From assembly GCF_030812215.1 (NCBI RefSeq), contig NZ_JAUSSG010000005.1, positions 310,001-374,000 on the forward strand: a stretch of DNA of 64,000 bases, read 5' to 3'. Position 1 is the stretch's first letter; each line of letters begins with the position of its first letter. This DNA comes from Variovorax boronicumulans. Its GTDB lineage: Bacteria > Pseudomonadota > Gammaproteobacteria > Burkholderiales > Burkholderiaceae_C. Below, one piece after another: positions 52,721 to 61,520 of the stretch. The notes beneath the pieces are model-generated. The model did not search any database. It saw only the letters and a list, made by a program, of their open reading frames with translations, and was not told where the DNA came from. Made by a program: the position numbers and the translations under genes.

Positions 52721-53677
52721 ATGGAAAACAAGGCCCATGCCCTCGCCGCCGGCGCCTTCGTGCTCAGCCTCCTGGCCGTGCTCGTCGGGCTGGTGATCTG
52801 GTTCACGCGCGACAACACCGTGCGCAACGTCTACGAGCTTTCCACCCGCGATGCGGTCAGCGGCCTGCAGCCGCAGGCGATGGTGCGCTACCGCGGCATC
52901 GCGGTCGGCAAGGTGGCCTCGATCGACTTCGATCCGAAGGTGAAGGGCAACGTGCGCGTACGCATCACCGTCGACCAGCGCGTGCCCCTCACCACCTCCA
53001 GCTTTGCCACGCTGAGCTACCAGGGCGTGACGGGCCTGGCCTTCATCGCGCTGGACGACAAGGGCGAATCGCAGGTCGCGCTCAAGCCCAACAACGACGA
53101 CCCGCCGCGCATTCCGCTCAAGCCCTCGATGCTCGCGCAGCTGCAGGACCGCGGCGAGGCCATCATCAACCAGGTCGAGGAAGTGACGAAACGTGCCAAC
53201 CAGCTGCTGAGCGACCCGAACCAGAAGCGCGCGGCCGATGCGCTGGAGAACATCGCCGCGGCCTCGGCCAGCGCCAACACGCTGCTCAAGACGCTGGACA
53301 CCACGGTGAAGACCGGCCTGAACCCGACGCTGGCCGCCATGCCCGACACGCTGGGCACGGTGAAGAAGGCCGCCAGCGACGTCTCGCGCGTGGCCAACAA
53401 CTTCAACACCACCGTGGGTCGGCTCAACGCGCCCGACGGCCCGGTCGAGCGCCTGAGCGACGGCACCAAGGCGCTGGCGCAGGCGGTCGACTCGTTCAAC
53501 GCGGCCACGCTGCCGCGCGTGAACCGCGTGGCCGACGACACCTCGCACGCGGTGCGCCGGCTGGGCCGCGCGGCGGACAGCATCAACGACAACCCGCAAT
53601 CGCTGCTGTTCGGCAACGGCGGTGCCGCGGCGGGGCCGGGCGAGCCGGGTTTCTCCGCGCCGGCCGCGCGCCCTTGA
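52721..53677 (+). CDS. mlaD: MCE-domain lipid-binding protein (MlaD-like)
   Basis: A 318-residue protein with one N-terminal membrane anchor (residues 10-30) and an MCE domain at about 38-115 (LQPQAMVRYRGIAVGKVASI). The C-terminal 200 residues form a long helical region (NLLKTLDTTV-type and NNFNTTVGRL repeats) seen in MCE proteins that build a periplasmic channel. It binds lipids between membranes. Confidence 0.92.
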   Translation: MENKAHALAAGAFVLSLLAVLVGLVIWFTRDNTVRNVYELSTRDAVSGLQPQAMVRYRGIAVGKVASIDFDPKVKGNVRVRITVDQRVPLTTSSFATLSYQGVTGLAFIALDDKGESQVALKPNNDDPPRIPLKPSMLAQLQDRGEAIINQVEEVTKRANQLLSDPNQKRAADALENIAAASASANTLLKTLDTTVKTGLNPTLAAMPDTLGTVKKAASDVSRVANNFNTTVGRLNAPDGPVERLSDGTKALAQAVDSFNAATLPRVNRVADDTSHAVRRLGRAADSINDNPQSLLFGNGGAAAGPGEPGFSAPAARP

Positions 53678-53692
53678 TCGAAGGTGACGAGC

Positions 53693-54361
53693 ATGAAGAC
53701 AACCACCCCAACGCTTTCAATGGCGCTCGCCGGCATCGGCCTTGCGGCGCTGGTCGCCGGCTGCGGCGCGCTGCCCGACAAGCCCGCGCGCGCGACGCTC
53801 TACGACTTCGGCCCCGGGCTCGCCGCCACGGCGCCGGCCGCCGCGCCCACTGCCGCGCTGCCGACCCTGGCGCTCGCCGAGTTCGAGAGCAACACACGGC
53901 TGGACGGCACGCAGATCCTCTACCGCCTGGGCTATGCGGACGCCAACGAGCTGCGCCCCTACGGCCAGTCGCGCTGGAGCCTGCCGCCCGCGCAGTTACT
54001 GCGCCAGCGGCTGCGCGACAGCCTCGCGGAGCACCGCATGGTGCTCGGCCCGGAAGAGAGCGCGACCATCGCCCGCACCAAGGGCGAGGTGCCCGACACG
54101 CTGCGCATCTCGCTGGACGAGTTCAGCCACTACTTCGATTCGCCCGCGAGCAGCGTGGGCCTCGTGCGCCTGCGCGCCACGCTGATCCGCGGCACCACGG
54201 GCGGCGACCGCGTGCTGGGCCAGCGGATGTTCACGGTGCGCCGCCCCGCGCCCAGCGCCGATGCGCCGGGCGGCGTGAAGGCGCTCGCGGCCGCCAGCGA
54301 CGCGGCCGTGGCCGAGGTCACGCAGTGGATGGATGCACTGCAGCGCCAGCCGCGGCAGTAA
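53693..54361 (+). CDS. ABC-type transport auxiliary lipoprotein (PqiC/MlaB-associated type)
   Basis: A 222-residue exported lipoprotein: signal ending LVAGC with Cys24. The body contains YDFGPG near the N-terminus and LPTLALAEFESNTRLDGTQILYRLGYAD, typical of the ABC_trans_aux family found with MCE systems. The ATG at 53693 follows GAAGGTGA; a GTG three codons earlier is less likely. It probably receives or docks the lipid transporter at the outer membrane. Confidence 0.88.
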   Translation: MKTTTPTLSMALAGIGLAALVAGCGALPDKPARATLYDFGPGLAATAPAAAPTAALPTLALAEFESNTRLDGTQILYRLGYADANELRPYGQSRWSLPPAQLLRQRLRDSLAEHRMVLGPEESATIARTKGEVPDTLRISLDEFSHYFDSPASSVGLVRLRATLIRGTTGGDRVLGQRMFTVRRPAPSADAPGGVKALAAASDAAVAEVTQWMDALQRQPRQ

Positions 54362-54409
54362 GCTGTAGCCCGATTCGCAGCAACTTCCAACACCGAGGAG
54401 ACCCGCCCC

Positions 54410-54631
54410 ATGAACGCAACACGCATCGTCGGCATCCTGCTGGTCGTGGCAGGCATCGCGGGGCTGGGCCTCGGCGGCTTCAGCTTCACCAAGGAAACCC
54501 ATCAGGCCAAGCTCGGGCCGCTGGAGTTCTCGGTGAAGGAAAAGCAGACCGTCAACTTCCCGGCCTGGGCCAGCGTGGCCGCCATCGTGGTGGGTGGCGC
54601 GCTGGTGCTGCTGGGCGGCAAAAAGAGTTGA
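54410..54631 (+). CDS. Small two-helix membrane protein, unknown
   Basis: A 73-residue protein with two membrane segments (residues 6-26 and 52-69) around a polar loop (KETHQAKLGPLEFSVKEKQTV). GAGGAG lies upstream of the ATG. It is 48 bases after the auxiliary lipoprotein gene and may be part of that operon. Small proteins of this plan are common and unassigned. Confidence 0.75.
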   Translation: MNATRIVGILLVVAGIAGLGLGGFSFTKETHQAKLGPLEFSVKEKQTVNFPAWASVAAIVVGGALVLLGGKKS

Positions 54632-54968
54632 GAAAGTGTGAATAAACCTACTGCGCGATCCGATCTCGCACCTGCGGTCCTCACCGTGCAGCGTACGGTT
54701 CCGGTCCGCGATGCAAGCTCGAACCGCTCGCTACGGTTTCTTCGCACCTTCTGAGCGCCCCCGCGTGCTGCGGGATTGACGGGTCAGGGGGAGAGGTCGC
54801 GGCGGGCTGCTGAAAGCTGCCGCCGGCCGACGTCAGCGGGGGCGAAGCCAGCCGCCATGCAATCCGTCACGGTGCCGGCGGTGCAATGGTGGCCGGAACA
54901 TTTCTCCTCGTTCTTGCGCCGCGAAGGCCTTCGCACAATGCGCCCTCCTTCATTTCTGGCGCACTTCC
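54632..54968. other. 337-base intergenic region without recognised gene
   Basis: It contains short imperfect inverted repeats (GGTCCTCACCGT ... ACGGTTCCGGTCC near 54678-54700; GAACCGCTCGCTACGGTTTC near 54721) but no T-run terminator and no open frame with credible composition. It presumably holds the promoter of the pentapeptide-repeat gene. Confidence 0.4.
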
Positions 54969-55463
54969 ATGAGCTCTCTTCAGATCATCCAGGACCACGA
55001 CAAATGGCGCAAAGGCACCGGCGGCGCGCCCGCGGGGCTGGCGGGCGAAAGCGACGGCAATGTCTACGTCGGCCTCGATCTCGGCCTGATCACCTTCACG
55101 TCCAGCACCTTCAACGGCAGCCGCTTCGGCTCCACCAGCTTCATGGACGCCGTCTGGACTGCGTGCCGCTTCACCGGCTGCTCGTTCAGCCGGTGCGACA
55201 TGCAGCGGATCAGGATCAGCGGCTGTTCATTCACGGGCTGCACCTTCGCGGCGTCGCAACTGCGGGCCAGCACTTTCAACGACTGCACGTTCAGTCACTG
55301 CAACCTGATCTCGCTGAATCTCGATGCGAGCCACTGGTCGCAGGTCAAGCTGCTGGATTGCCGGGGCCAGCAGGTGAGCGCCGCCGACCTGGTCGGCGAG
55401 CAGGTCGACTTCACGGGAAGCCGGTTCGAGGACATGCAGTTCACCAACGCGCGCATCAACTGA
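54969..55463 (+). CDS. Pentapeptide-repeat protein
   Basis: A 164-residue protein whose middle (about 45-120) is a run of five-residue units with phenylalanine or leucine at the centre (CRFTG, CSFSR, CSFTG, CTFAA, STFND, CTFSH, CNLIS). These should fold into a right-handed square helix. Cysteine often fills the i-2 position, so a ladder of cysteines would line one face. No signal peptide is seen. Known relatives include DNA mimics that protect gyrase, but the role here is unknown. Confidence 0.85.
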   Translation: MSSLQIIQDHDKWRKGTGGAPAGLAGESDGNVYVGLDLGLITFTSSTFNGSRFGSTSFMDAVWTACRFTGCSFSRCDMQRIRISGCSFTGCTFAASQLRASTFNDCTFSHCNLISLNLDASHWSQVKLLDCRGQQVSAADLVGEQVDFTGSRFEDMQFTNARIN

Positions 55464-55476
55464 GCGAAAAGAAAAA

Positions 55477-56256
55477 TCAGAGGGCGCGGGCCTGGCCGTT
55501 CAGCCCCGCCAGCAAACGCGGCAACAGGTCTTCGGAAGTCCCGCGCAACACCACCGCCGCCGAATCGTCCAGATGCGGCAGCGGCTCCAGGTTCAGCGTG
55601 ATGAGCCGGCTGCCGCGCGCCATCGCAAGCTCGGGCAGTTCGGCCGCCGGATAGACGATGGTCGTGCTGCCGACCACCATGAAGAGGTCCGATTCCTGCG
55701 CCGCCACCTGCGCCTCGAGCAGCACGCCGGGGTTGAGCATCTCGCCGAACATCACCACGTCGGGCCGCGCATGCGAGCCGCAGCGCAGGCACCGGTGAAA
55801 GGGCCACGGGCCGCTGCGGTTGCCGCAGTGGTCGCAGCGCCAGCGGCGCAGCGACCCATGGAGCTCGAGCACGTCGAGCCCGCCCGCCTGGGTGAGCAAG
55901 CCGTCGACGTTCTGCGTGACCAGCCGCGTCGCCGGTCGCAGCCGCTGCAACTGCGCGAGCGCCCGGTGGCCCGGATTGGGCGCGGCCGATTCGACGACCG
56001 ACATGCGCTGGCCCCAGAATTTCGTGAAGCCCGAGGGGTCGCGCTTCAGGTCTTCGGCGTGGGAGAACTGCAAGGCGTTCTGGCTTTTCCAGAGCCCGTC
56101 CGCATCGCGGTAGGTCGGGATGCCCGAGGCGCGGGAGAGGCCGGCGCCCGAGAAGACGACGATGCGCCGGGCGCCCTGCAGCAGCGCGACGGCGGATTCG
56201 AGTTGAGAAGAAGAAGAAGAAGAAGAAGTGGCGTCGGTTGCGGCGGATCGCGTCAT
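55477..56256 (-). CDS. NAD-dependent protein deacylase (sirtuin)
   Basis: A 259-residue Sir2-family protein: VVFSGAGLSRASGIPTYRD at about 30-50, TQNVDGLLTQAG, the catalytic histidine in VLELHGSLRRW, and four zinc cysteines in CDHCGNR ... CLRCGS. It should remove acyl groups from lysines using NAD. The N-terminus carries seven serines in a row encoded by a GAA/TTC triplet run. The start ATG overlaps the stop of the IclR gene (ATGA). Confidence 0.92.
   Translation of the reverse strand: MTRSAATDATSSSSSSSQLESAVALLQGARRIVVFSGAGLSRASGIPTYRDADGLWKSQNALQFSHAEDLKRDPSGFTKFWGQRMSVVESAAPNPGHRALAQLQRLRPATRLVTQNVDGLLTQAGGLDVLELHGSLRRWRCDHCGNRSGPWPFHRCLRCGSHARPDVVMFGEMLNPGVLLEAQVAAQESDLFMVVGSTTIVYPAAELPELAMARGSRLITLNLEPLPHLDDSAAVVLRGTSEDLLPRLLAGLNGQARAL
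56207..56228. repeat. GAA triplet run coding the sirtuin polyserine tract
   Basis: Seven GAA units (plus-strand reading) in a row inside the sirtuin gene. Triplet slippage would change the serine count without a frameshift. Confidence 0.85.
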
Positions 56257-57197
56257 CGCTCTGTTTTTCGGGTATCGGAAGGCCCCGCGGCGGGTGCGCC
56301 CAGCCGCTGGGACACGGCGCCCGCGCAGGCCTTGAGTGCGCGCGAGAGCTCGCCGTCCCACGCGGTGTCGAAGATGCCGGCCGGGCCGATGGCGGTCACG
56401 GCAAGCACGATGGCGCCGGTGTGGTCGAACACCGGCGCGGCCATGGCGCTCACGCCCTCGATCACCTCGCCGTCGGAGCGGCTGATGCCATGCGCGCGCA
56501 CCTCCTTCAGCTGGCGCTCGAAGTCGCTCCACGAGGGCAGCGGCTGCACCGGCGGCATGCCGGCGGGTGTGGCGGCCTCGGCGGCTGCGCCCTTGCGCGG
56601 CTTCTGGCGCTGGCGCTCTTCCTCGAGCAGTTGCCGCACCGCGTCGGCATCGAGGTAGGCCGCGAAGATGCGGCCAGAGGCCGTGTTGGTCAGCGAGAAC
56701 ACCGTGCCGTGCCGCATGTTCACGTGCACCGGCGACGGCGATTCGGCCGTGCGGACGATGGTCGCGCCGCGCGCGCCCCACACCGCCAGCGCCACCGTGT
56801 GGCCGATCCGCTGCGCCAGCGGGCTGAGCAACGGGGTGGCGATGTGCACCGGGTCGGCCTGCTGCAGGCTGATGAGCCCCAGTTGCAAGGCCAGCGGACC
56901 GAGCAGATAGTGGCCGCTCGCACGGTCCTGCTCGATGAGCCCGAGCCGCCCGAAGCTCACCATGTAGGGGTGGGCCTTGGCGGGTGTCATGTCGGCTTCG
57001 CGCGCCAGGTCTTTCAGCGCCATCGGCCGGCCGTGGTGCACCAGCGCACGCAGCAGCTGGCCGCCGACCTCGATGCTCTGGATGCCGCGTTGGGCGGCGC
57101 GGTCGGTGTCAGGGGTATCGGGAGTGTCGCTGGAGTCCTTGGTCACCTGGATCGCGGGGCCAGCCGCTCGTTCGTTCATGAAGAAGGGATTAGACAT
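56253..57197 (-). CDS. IclR-family transcriptional regulator of the homogentisate operon
   Basis: A 314-residue regulator with a helix-turn-helix at about 38-100 (QSIEVGGQLLRALVHHGRPMALKDLAREADMT in that span) and an effector domain behind it. A low-complexity stretch of about 30 residues (KPRKGAAAEAATPAGMPP) interrupts the effector domain. It is divergent from the operon starting at 57305, and palindromes in the shared gap suggest it controls that operon and itself. The sirtuin gene is coupled downstream. Confidence 0.9.
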   Translation of the reverse strand: MSNPFFMNERAAGPAIQVTKDSSDTPDTPDTDRAAQRGIQSIEVGGQLLRALVHHGRPMALKDLAREADMTPAKAHPYMVSFGRLGLIEQDRASGHYLLGPLALQLGLISLQQADPVHIATPLLSPLAQRIGHTVALAVWGARGATIVRTAESPSPVHVNMRHGTVFSLTNTASGRIFAAYLDADAVRQLLEEERQRQKPRKGAAAEAATPAGMPPVQPLPSWSDFERQLKEVRAHGISRSDGEVIEGVSAMAAPVFDHTGAIVLAVTAIGPAGIFDTAWDGELSRALKACAGAVSQRLGAPAAGPSDTRKTER

Positions 57198-57222
57198 TAC
57201 CTGATCCGGGGCTTACACTGCG

Positions 57223-57261
57223 AAAATTCGTTATCCGCGAATTCGTTTGCCCTAAACGAAT
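57223..57261. promoter_or_regulatory. Operator palindromes between iclR and the homogentisate operon
   Basis: ATTCGTTT-GCCCT-AAACGAAT (57241-57261) is a perfect 8-base inverted repeat. A second, overlapping site ATTCG-TTATCCG-CGAAT lies at 57226-57242. The flanks AAAATTCGTT and AACGAATTTT make the whole cluster symmetrical. It begins about 25 bases from the iclR start codon and ends about 44 bases before the operon start. Confidence 0.7.
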
Positions 57262-57304
57262 TTTCACAACCCTTTCCAACCCCACACAGACCGGAGACAA
57301 GACG

Positions 57305-58264
57305 ATGAGCCAAGCCAAGAAGTTCGCCAGCCAGGCCGACATGGAAGAGAAGAAGATCACCTTCAGCCAGATCTCCGAGCACGCCTGGGCCTACACCGCC
57401 GAGGGCGACCCGAACACCGGCATCGTGATCGGCGACGACTGCGTGCTGGTTGCCGACACCCAGGCCACCCCCGCCATGGCCGCCGACGTGGTGCGCCGCA
57501 TCCGCGAGGTGACCGACAAGCCCATCAAGTACGTGGTGCTCACCCACTACCACGCGGTGCGCGTGCTGGGCGCGGCGGGCTACGGCGCCCAGCACATCCT
57601 GGCCAGCCAGGACACGCGCGACCTGATCGTGGAGCGCGGCGAGGCCGACAAGGCCAGCGAAATCGGCCGCTTCCCGCGCCTCTTCCAGAACGTGGAAACC
57701 GTGCCCCCGGGCCTGACCTGGCCCACCATGACCTTCACCGGCAAGATGACGCTGTGGCTCGGCAAGCTCGAGGTGCAGCTGATCCAGCTGGGCCGCGGCC
57801 ACACCAAGGGCGACACGGTCGTCTGGCTGCCAGAGGAGCGCACGCTGCTGTCGGGCGACCTGGTCGAATTCGGCGCCACGCCATACGCCGGCGACGCCTA
57901 TTTCCAGGACTGGCCGCAGACGCTGGACAACATCGCCGCCCTGAAGCCCGCCGCGCTGGTGCCGGGCCGCGGCGCCGCGCTCACCACGCCGGCCGAGGTG
58001 GCCGAGGGGCTCACGGGCACGCGCAACTTCATCTCCGACGTGTATGCCAGCGTGCAGGAAGGCGTGAAGGCCGGCCGCGACCTGAACACGGTCTACAAGG
58101 ACACCTACGCCAAGCTAAAGCCCAAGTACAGCCAGTGGGTGATCTTCGACCACTGCATGCCGTTCGATGTGAGCCGGGCGTACGACGAAGCCTCGGGCCA
58201 TGCCGACCCGCGCGTGTGGACGGCCGAGCGCGACATCGAGATGTGGAAGGCGCTCGAAGGCTGA
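57305..58264 (+). CDS. Metallo-beta-lactamase-fold protein with altered metal site
   Basis: A 319-residue MBL-fold protein, first gene of the homogentisate operon. The usual HxHxDH motif reads H81-Y-H83-A-V85-R86, so the aspartate and third histidine are gone. His166 (RGHTKGD) and Asp185 (LSGDLVEF) are present. The last histidine position (VPGHG in relatives) is Arg222. The three-histidine site could still hold one metal, while the second-metal ligands are missing. It may be a mono-metal hydrolase or a binding protein. It precedes the flavin hydroxylase by 60 bases. Confidence 0.85.
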   Translation: MSQAKKFASQADMEEKKITFSQISEHAWAYTAEGDPNTGIVIGDDCVLVADTQATPAMAADVVRRIREVTDKPIKYVVLTHYHAVRVLGAAGYGAQHILASQDTRDLIVERGEADKASEIGRFPRLFQNVETVPPGLTWPTMTFTGKMTLWLGKLEVQLIQLGRGHTKGDTVVWLPEERTLLSGDLVEFGATPYAGDAYFQDWPQTLDNIAALKPAALVPGRGAALTTPAEVAEGLTGTRNFISDVYASVQEGVKAGRDLNTVYKDTYAKLKPKYSQWVIFDHCMPFDVSRAYDEASGHADPRVWTAERDIEMWKALEG

Positions 58265-58324
58265 TGCATTTGCTTCCTTCGCCGGCCATCCGGCGAAGGA
58301 AAGACAAAGACACGGAGACAACAC

Positions 58325-59962
58325 GTGATCGACTATCAAAGTCTGCGCTTCGACTACCGCCGCCACGCCGATCAGGACGCATCGACACCCGCCCATCACC
58401 CCGTGGTGATCGTCGGCGCCGGCCCGGTCGGCCTCACGCTCGCCATCGACCTCGCGCTGCGCCAGGTTCCTGTGGTGCTGCTGGACAACGACAACACCCT
58501 CTCCAGCGGCTCGCGCGCGATCTGCTTTGCCAAGCGCTCGCTCGAAGTGTTCGACCGCCTGGGCTGCGGCGACCGCATGGTCGACAAGGGCGTGTCGTGG
58601 AGCGTGGGCAAGGTGTTCTTCCACGACGAGCAGGTCTACCGCTTCGACCTGCTGCCCGAGCCCGGCCACGAGCGGCCCGCCTTCATCAACCTGCAGCAGT
58701 ACTACGTCGAGGGCTACCTCGTGGAGCGCGCGGCGGCGCTGCCGCTCATCGACCTGCGCTGGAACAACAAGGTGACGGGTATCGAGCCGCGCGACGACGG
58801 CGCGATGCTCACGGTCGAAACGCCCGAGGGCAACTATCAATTGGCGGCCGGCTACGTCGCCGCTTGCGACGGCTCGCGCTCCAACCTGCGCCAGTTGCTC
58901 GGCCAGGAGGCCAAGGGCCGCACCTTCCGCGACCGCTTCCTGATCGCCGACATCACGATGGACGCGCCGCTCCCCACCGAGCGCCGCTTCTGGTTCGACC
59001 CCTCGTTCCACCCGGGCCAGAGCGTGCTGCTGCACAAGCAGGCCGATGGCATGTGGCGCGTCGATTTCCAGCTCGGCTGGGACGCCGACCCGGTGGAAGA
59101 ACGCAAGCCCGAGAACATCACGCCGCGCGTGCGCGCGCTGCTCGACAGCATCGGCTTTGCGGAGGTGCAGTTCCAGATCGGCTGGGCCAGCGTCTACACC
59201 TTCGCCTGCCAGCGCATGGAGCGCTTTCGCCACGGCCGCGTGCTGTTCGCGGGCGACTCGGCGCACGGCGTGTCGCCCTTCGGCGCGCGCGGTGCCAACT
59301 CGGGCGTTCAGGACGCGGACAACCTCGCGTGGAAACTCGCCGCGGTGCTGAAGGGCGATGCGCCCGATGCGCTGCTCGACAGCTATGCAAGAGAGCGCGA
59401 ATACGCGGCCGACGAGAACATCCGCCACTCCACGCGCGCGACCGACTTCATCACGCCAAAGAGCGATGTGAGCCGCCTGTTCCGCGATGCGGTACTGGAA
59501 CTGACGAAACGCCACGCCTTCGCGCGCACGCTGGTCAACAGCGGGCGGCTCTCGGTGCCGGCGGTGCTGCGCGACTCCCCGCTCAACACGGCCGATGCCG
59601 ACGCGTTCAAGGGCGCGATGGTGCCGGGCGCCGCCGCCACCGACGCGCCGACCGTGCGGGCCGATGGCAGTGCGGGCTGGCTGCTGCGCGAATGCCATGG
59701 ACAGCAGTTCACCGCACTGGTGTTCGGCGAAGGCGGGGCCGCCGAGCGCAGCGTGGAAGCGCTCAAAGGCGGCGACCGGCCGCTGCACATCGTGCGCGTG
59801 CAAGGCACAACGCCCGCAGGCGAACTCGCCACCCAGCGCTACGACGCGCAACCCGGTACCGTCTACCTGCTGCGCCCCGACCAGCACGTGTGCGCACGCT
59901 GGCGGCAGCCCACGGCGGCGAACATCCGTGCAGCCATCGACCGCGCACTGGCAAAGGCATGA
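58325..59962 (+). CDS. FAD-dependent aromatic hydroxylase (probable 3-hydroxyphenylacetate 6-hydroxylase, MhaA-like)
   Basis: A 545-residue flavoprotein hydroxylase of the PheA/TfdB/MhpA group: FAD loop [19 protein letters not shown], the GD motif [20 protein letters not shown], and a C-terminal thioredoxin-like domain with a late [14 protein letters not shown], as in that group. Its place before homogentisate dioxygenase and its tiny partner gene match MhaA-MhaB of Pseudomonas putida, which turn 3-hydroxyphenylacetate into homogentisate. That equation is inferred from layout. A 3-hydroxybenzoate-type enzyme would not feed this pathway. Confidence 0.85.
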   Translation: MIDYQSLRFDYRRHADQDASTPAHHPVVIVGAGPVGLTLAIDLALRQVPVVLLDNDNTLSSGSRAICFAKRSLEVFDRLGCGDRMVDKGVSWSVGKVFFHDEQVYRFDLLPEPGHERPAFINLQQYYVEGYLVERAAALPLIDLRWNNKVTGIEPRDDGAMLTVETPEGNYQLAAGYVAACDGSRSNLRQLLGQEAKGRTFRDRFLIADITMDAPLPTERRFWFDPSFHPGQSVLLHKQADGMWRVDFQLGWDADPVEERKPENITPRVRALLDSIGFAEVQFQIGWASVYTFACQRMERFRHGRVLFAGDSAHGVSPFGARGANSGVQDADNLAWKLAAVLKGDAPDALLDSYAREREYAADENIRHSTRATDFITPKSDVSRLFRDAVLELTKRHAFARTLVNSGRLSVPAVLRDSPLNTADADAFKGAMVPGAAATDAPTVRADGSAGWLLRECHGQQFTALVFGEGGAAERSVEALKGGDRPLHIVRVQGTTPAGELATQRYDAQPGTVYLLRPDQHVCARWRQPTAANIRAAIDRALAKA

Positions 59963-60156
59963 AGATGCAGCAACTGAACACCACGCCGAACCTCGAAGCC
60001 CCCGACGACTTCTACGAAGCGCTCATCGAGGCGCACCAGGGGCTTTCCACCGAAGAGAGCCACGCCTTCAACGCGCGCCTCGTGCTCGTGCTGGCCAACC
60101 ACATCGGCTCGCTCGCCGTGCTGCGCGAGGCCTTCGAGGCCGCGCGCGGCGGCTAG
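59959..60156 (+). CDS. DUF2783 small protein (probable MhaB-like coupling subunit)
   Basis: A 65-residue helical, acidic protein ([20 protein letters not shown], then a hydrophobic helix [19 protein letters not shown]). It overlaps the hydroxylase gene by four bases, so the two are made together. P. putida MhaB is a similarly small protein needed to couple NADH use to hydroxylation; DUF2783 is the matching family here by size and position. The role is inference. Confidence 0.75.
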   Translation: MKMQQLNTTPNLEAPDDFYEALIEAHQGLSTEESHAFNARLVLVLANHIGSLAVLREAFEAARGG

Positions 60157-60209
60157 GCGGGTCCACGCACTCCAACCTCATCTCATCGCGATTTTCGAAA
60201 GAGAACACC

Positions 60210-61520
60210 ATGACCCAAGCTTCCGCCAACGACGAGCGGCGCTACCTCGGCGGCTTCGGCAACGAATACGCCTCCGAGGCCGTTCCCGGCGCCCTGCCTC
60301 AGGGTCGCAACAACCCGCAGCGCGGGCCGTTCGACCTCTACACCGAACTGCTCTCGGGCACCGCCTTCACCGCACCGCGCCATGAGAACCGCCGCACCTG
60401 GCTCTATCGCCGGCAGCCTTCGGTGGTGTCGGGACGCTACCAGCCGTATGCCCAGCCGCACTGGACGACCGGCGGCGACCGCGAGATCGCGCTGCCGCCC
60501 GAGCCGATGCGCTGGCATCCGATGCCGCTGGACGGCGCGGCCGAAGCCGACTTCATCGACGGCATGCACACGGTGGCCGCCAATGGCGATGCCGAATCGC
60601 AGGTCGGCATCGGCTCGCTCATGTACCTCGCGGGCCGCTCGATGGAAAAGCGCGCCTTCGTCAACGCCGATGGCGAGATGCTGGTCGTGCCGCAGCAGGG
60701 CCGCCTCGTCATCACGACCGAACTCGGCGTGCTCGATGTGAAACCGGGAGAAATCGCGGTGCTGCCGCGCGGCATGGTCTTCAAGGTGGCGCTGCCCGAC
60801 GGTCTCTCGCGCGGCTACGTCTGCGAGAACTACGGCGCGCATTTCCGCCTGCCCGAGCTCGGCCCGATCGGCTCGAACGGCCTGGCCAATGCGCGCGATT
60901 TCCAGGCCCCCGTGGCGGCCTTCGAGGAAGACGGCGGCGCCTACGAGCTCGTCAAGAAATTCGCCGGCCGCTTCTGGAAGGCGCCGACCAAGCAATCGCC
61001 CTTCAACGTGGTCGCCTGGCACGGCAACCTCGCGCCGGTGAAGTACGACACCGCGCATTTCATGGTGATCGGCTCGATCAGCTTCGACCATCCCGATCCG
61101 TCGATCTTCACCGTGCTGACCTCGCCCAGCGACACGCCCGGCACCGCGAACTGCGACTTCGTGATCTTCCCGCCGCGCTGGATGGTGATGGAGAACACCT
61201 TCCGCCCACCCTGGTTCCACCGCAACCTCATGAGCGAGTTCATGGGCCTGGTGCTGGGCGAGTACGACGCCAAGCCCGGCGGCTTCAAGCCCGGCGGCGC
61301 GAGCCTGCACAACTGTATGGTGCCGCACGGCCCGGACGAGGAAGCCTTCGACAAGGCGACGCACGCCGACCTCAAGCCGCACAAGCTGGACAACACGCTG
61401 GCCTTCATGTTCGAGAGCCGCTACCGCTTCATTCCAACGAACTTCGCGCTCAACAGCCCGGCGCTCGACACCGACTACGCCGACTGCTGGGCGGGGCTGA
61501 AGGACCAGTTCAAGCCATGA
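60210..61520 (+). CDS. hmgA: Homogentisate 1,2-dioxygenase
   Basis: A 436-residue dioxygenase that opens homogentisate to maleylacetoacetate with iron and oxygen. The iron ligands His337 (WFHRN), Glu343 (SEFMG) and His373 (VPHGPD) keep the same spacing (6 and 30) as His335, Glu341 and His371 in the human enzyme. [17 protein letters not shown] at the N-terminus is also typical. GAAAGAGAA precedes the start. Its stop overlaps the start of the binding-protein gene. Confidence 0.96.
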   Translation: MTQASANDERRYLGGFGNEYASEAVPGALPQGRNNPQRGPFDLYTELLSGTAFTAPRHENRRTWLYRRQPSVVSGRYQPYAQPHWTTGGDREIALPPEPMRWHPMPLDGAAEADFIDGMHTVAANGDAESQVGIGSLMYLAGRSMEKRAFVNADGEMLVVPQQGRLVITTELGVLDVKPGEIAVLPRGMVFKVALPDGLSRGYVCENYGAHFRLPELGPIGSNGLANARDFQAPVAAFEEDGGAYELVKKFAGRFWKAPTKQSPFNVVAWHGNLAPVKYDTAHFMVIGSISFDHPDPSIFTVLTSPSDTPGTANCDFVIFPPRWMVMENTFRPPWFHRNLMSEFMGLVLGEYDAKPGGFKPGGASLHNCMVPHGPDEEAFDKATHADLKPHKLDNTLAFMFESRYRFIPTNFALNSPALDTDYADCWAGLKDQFKP

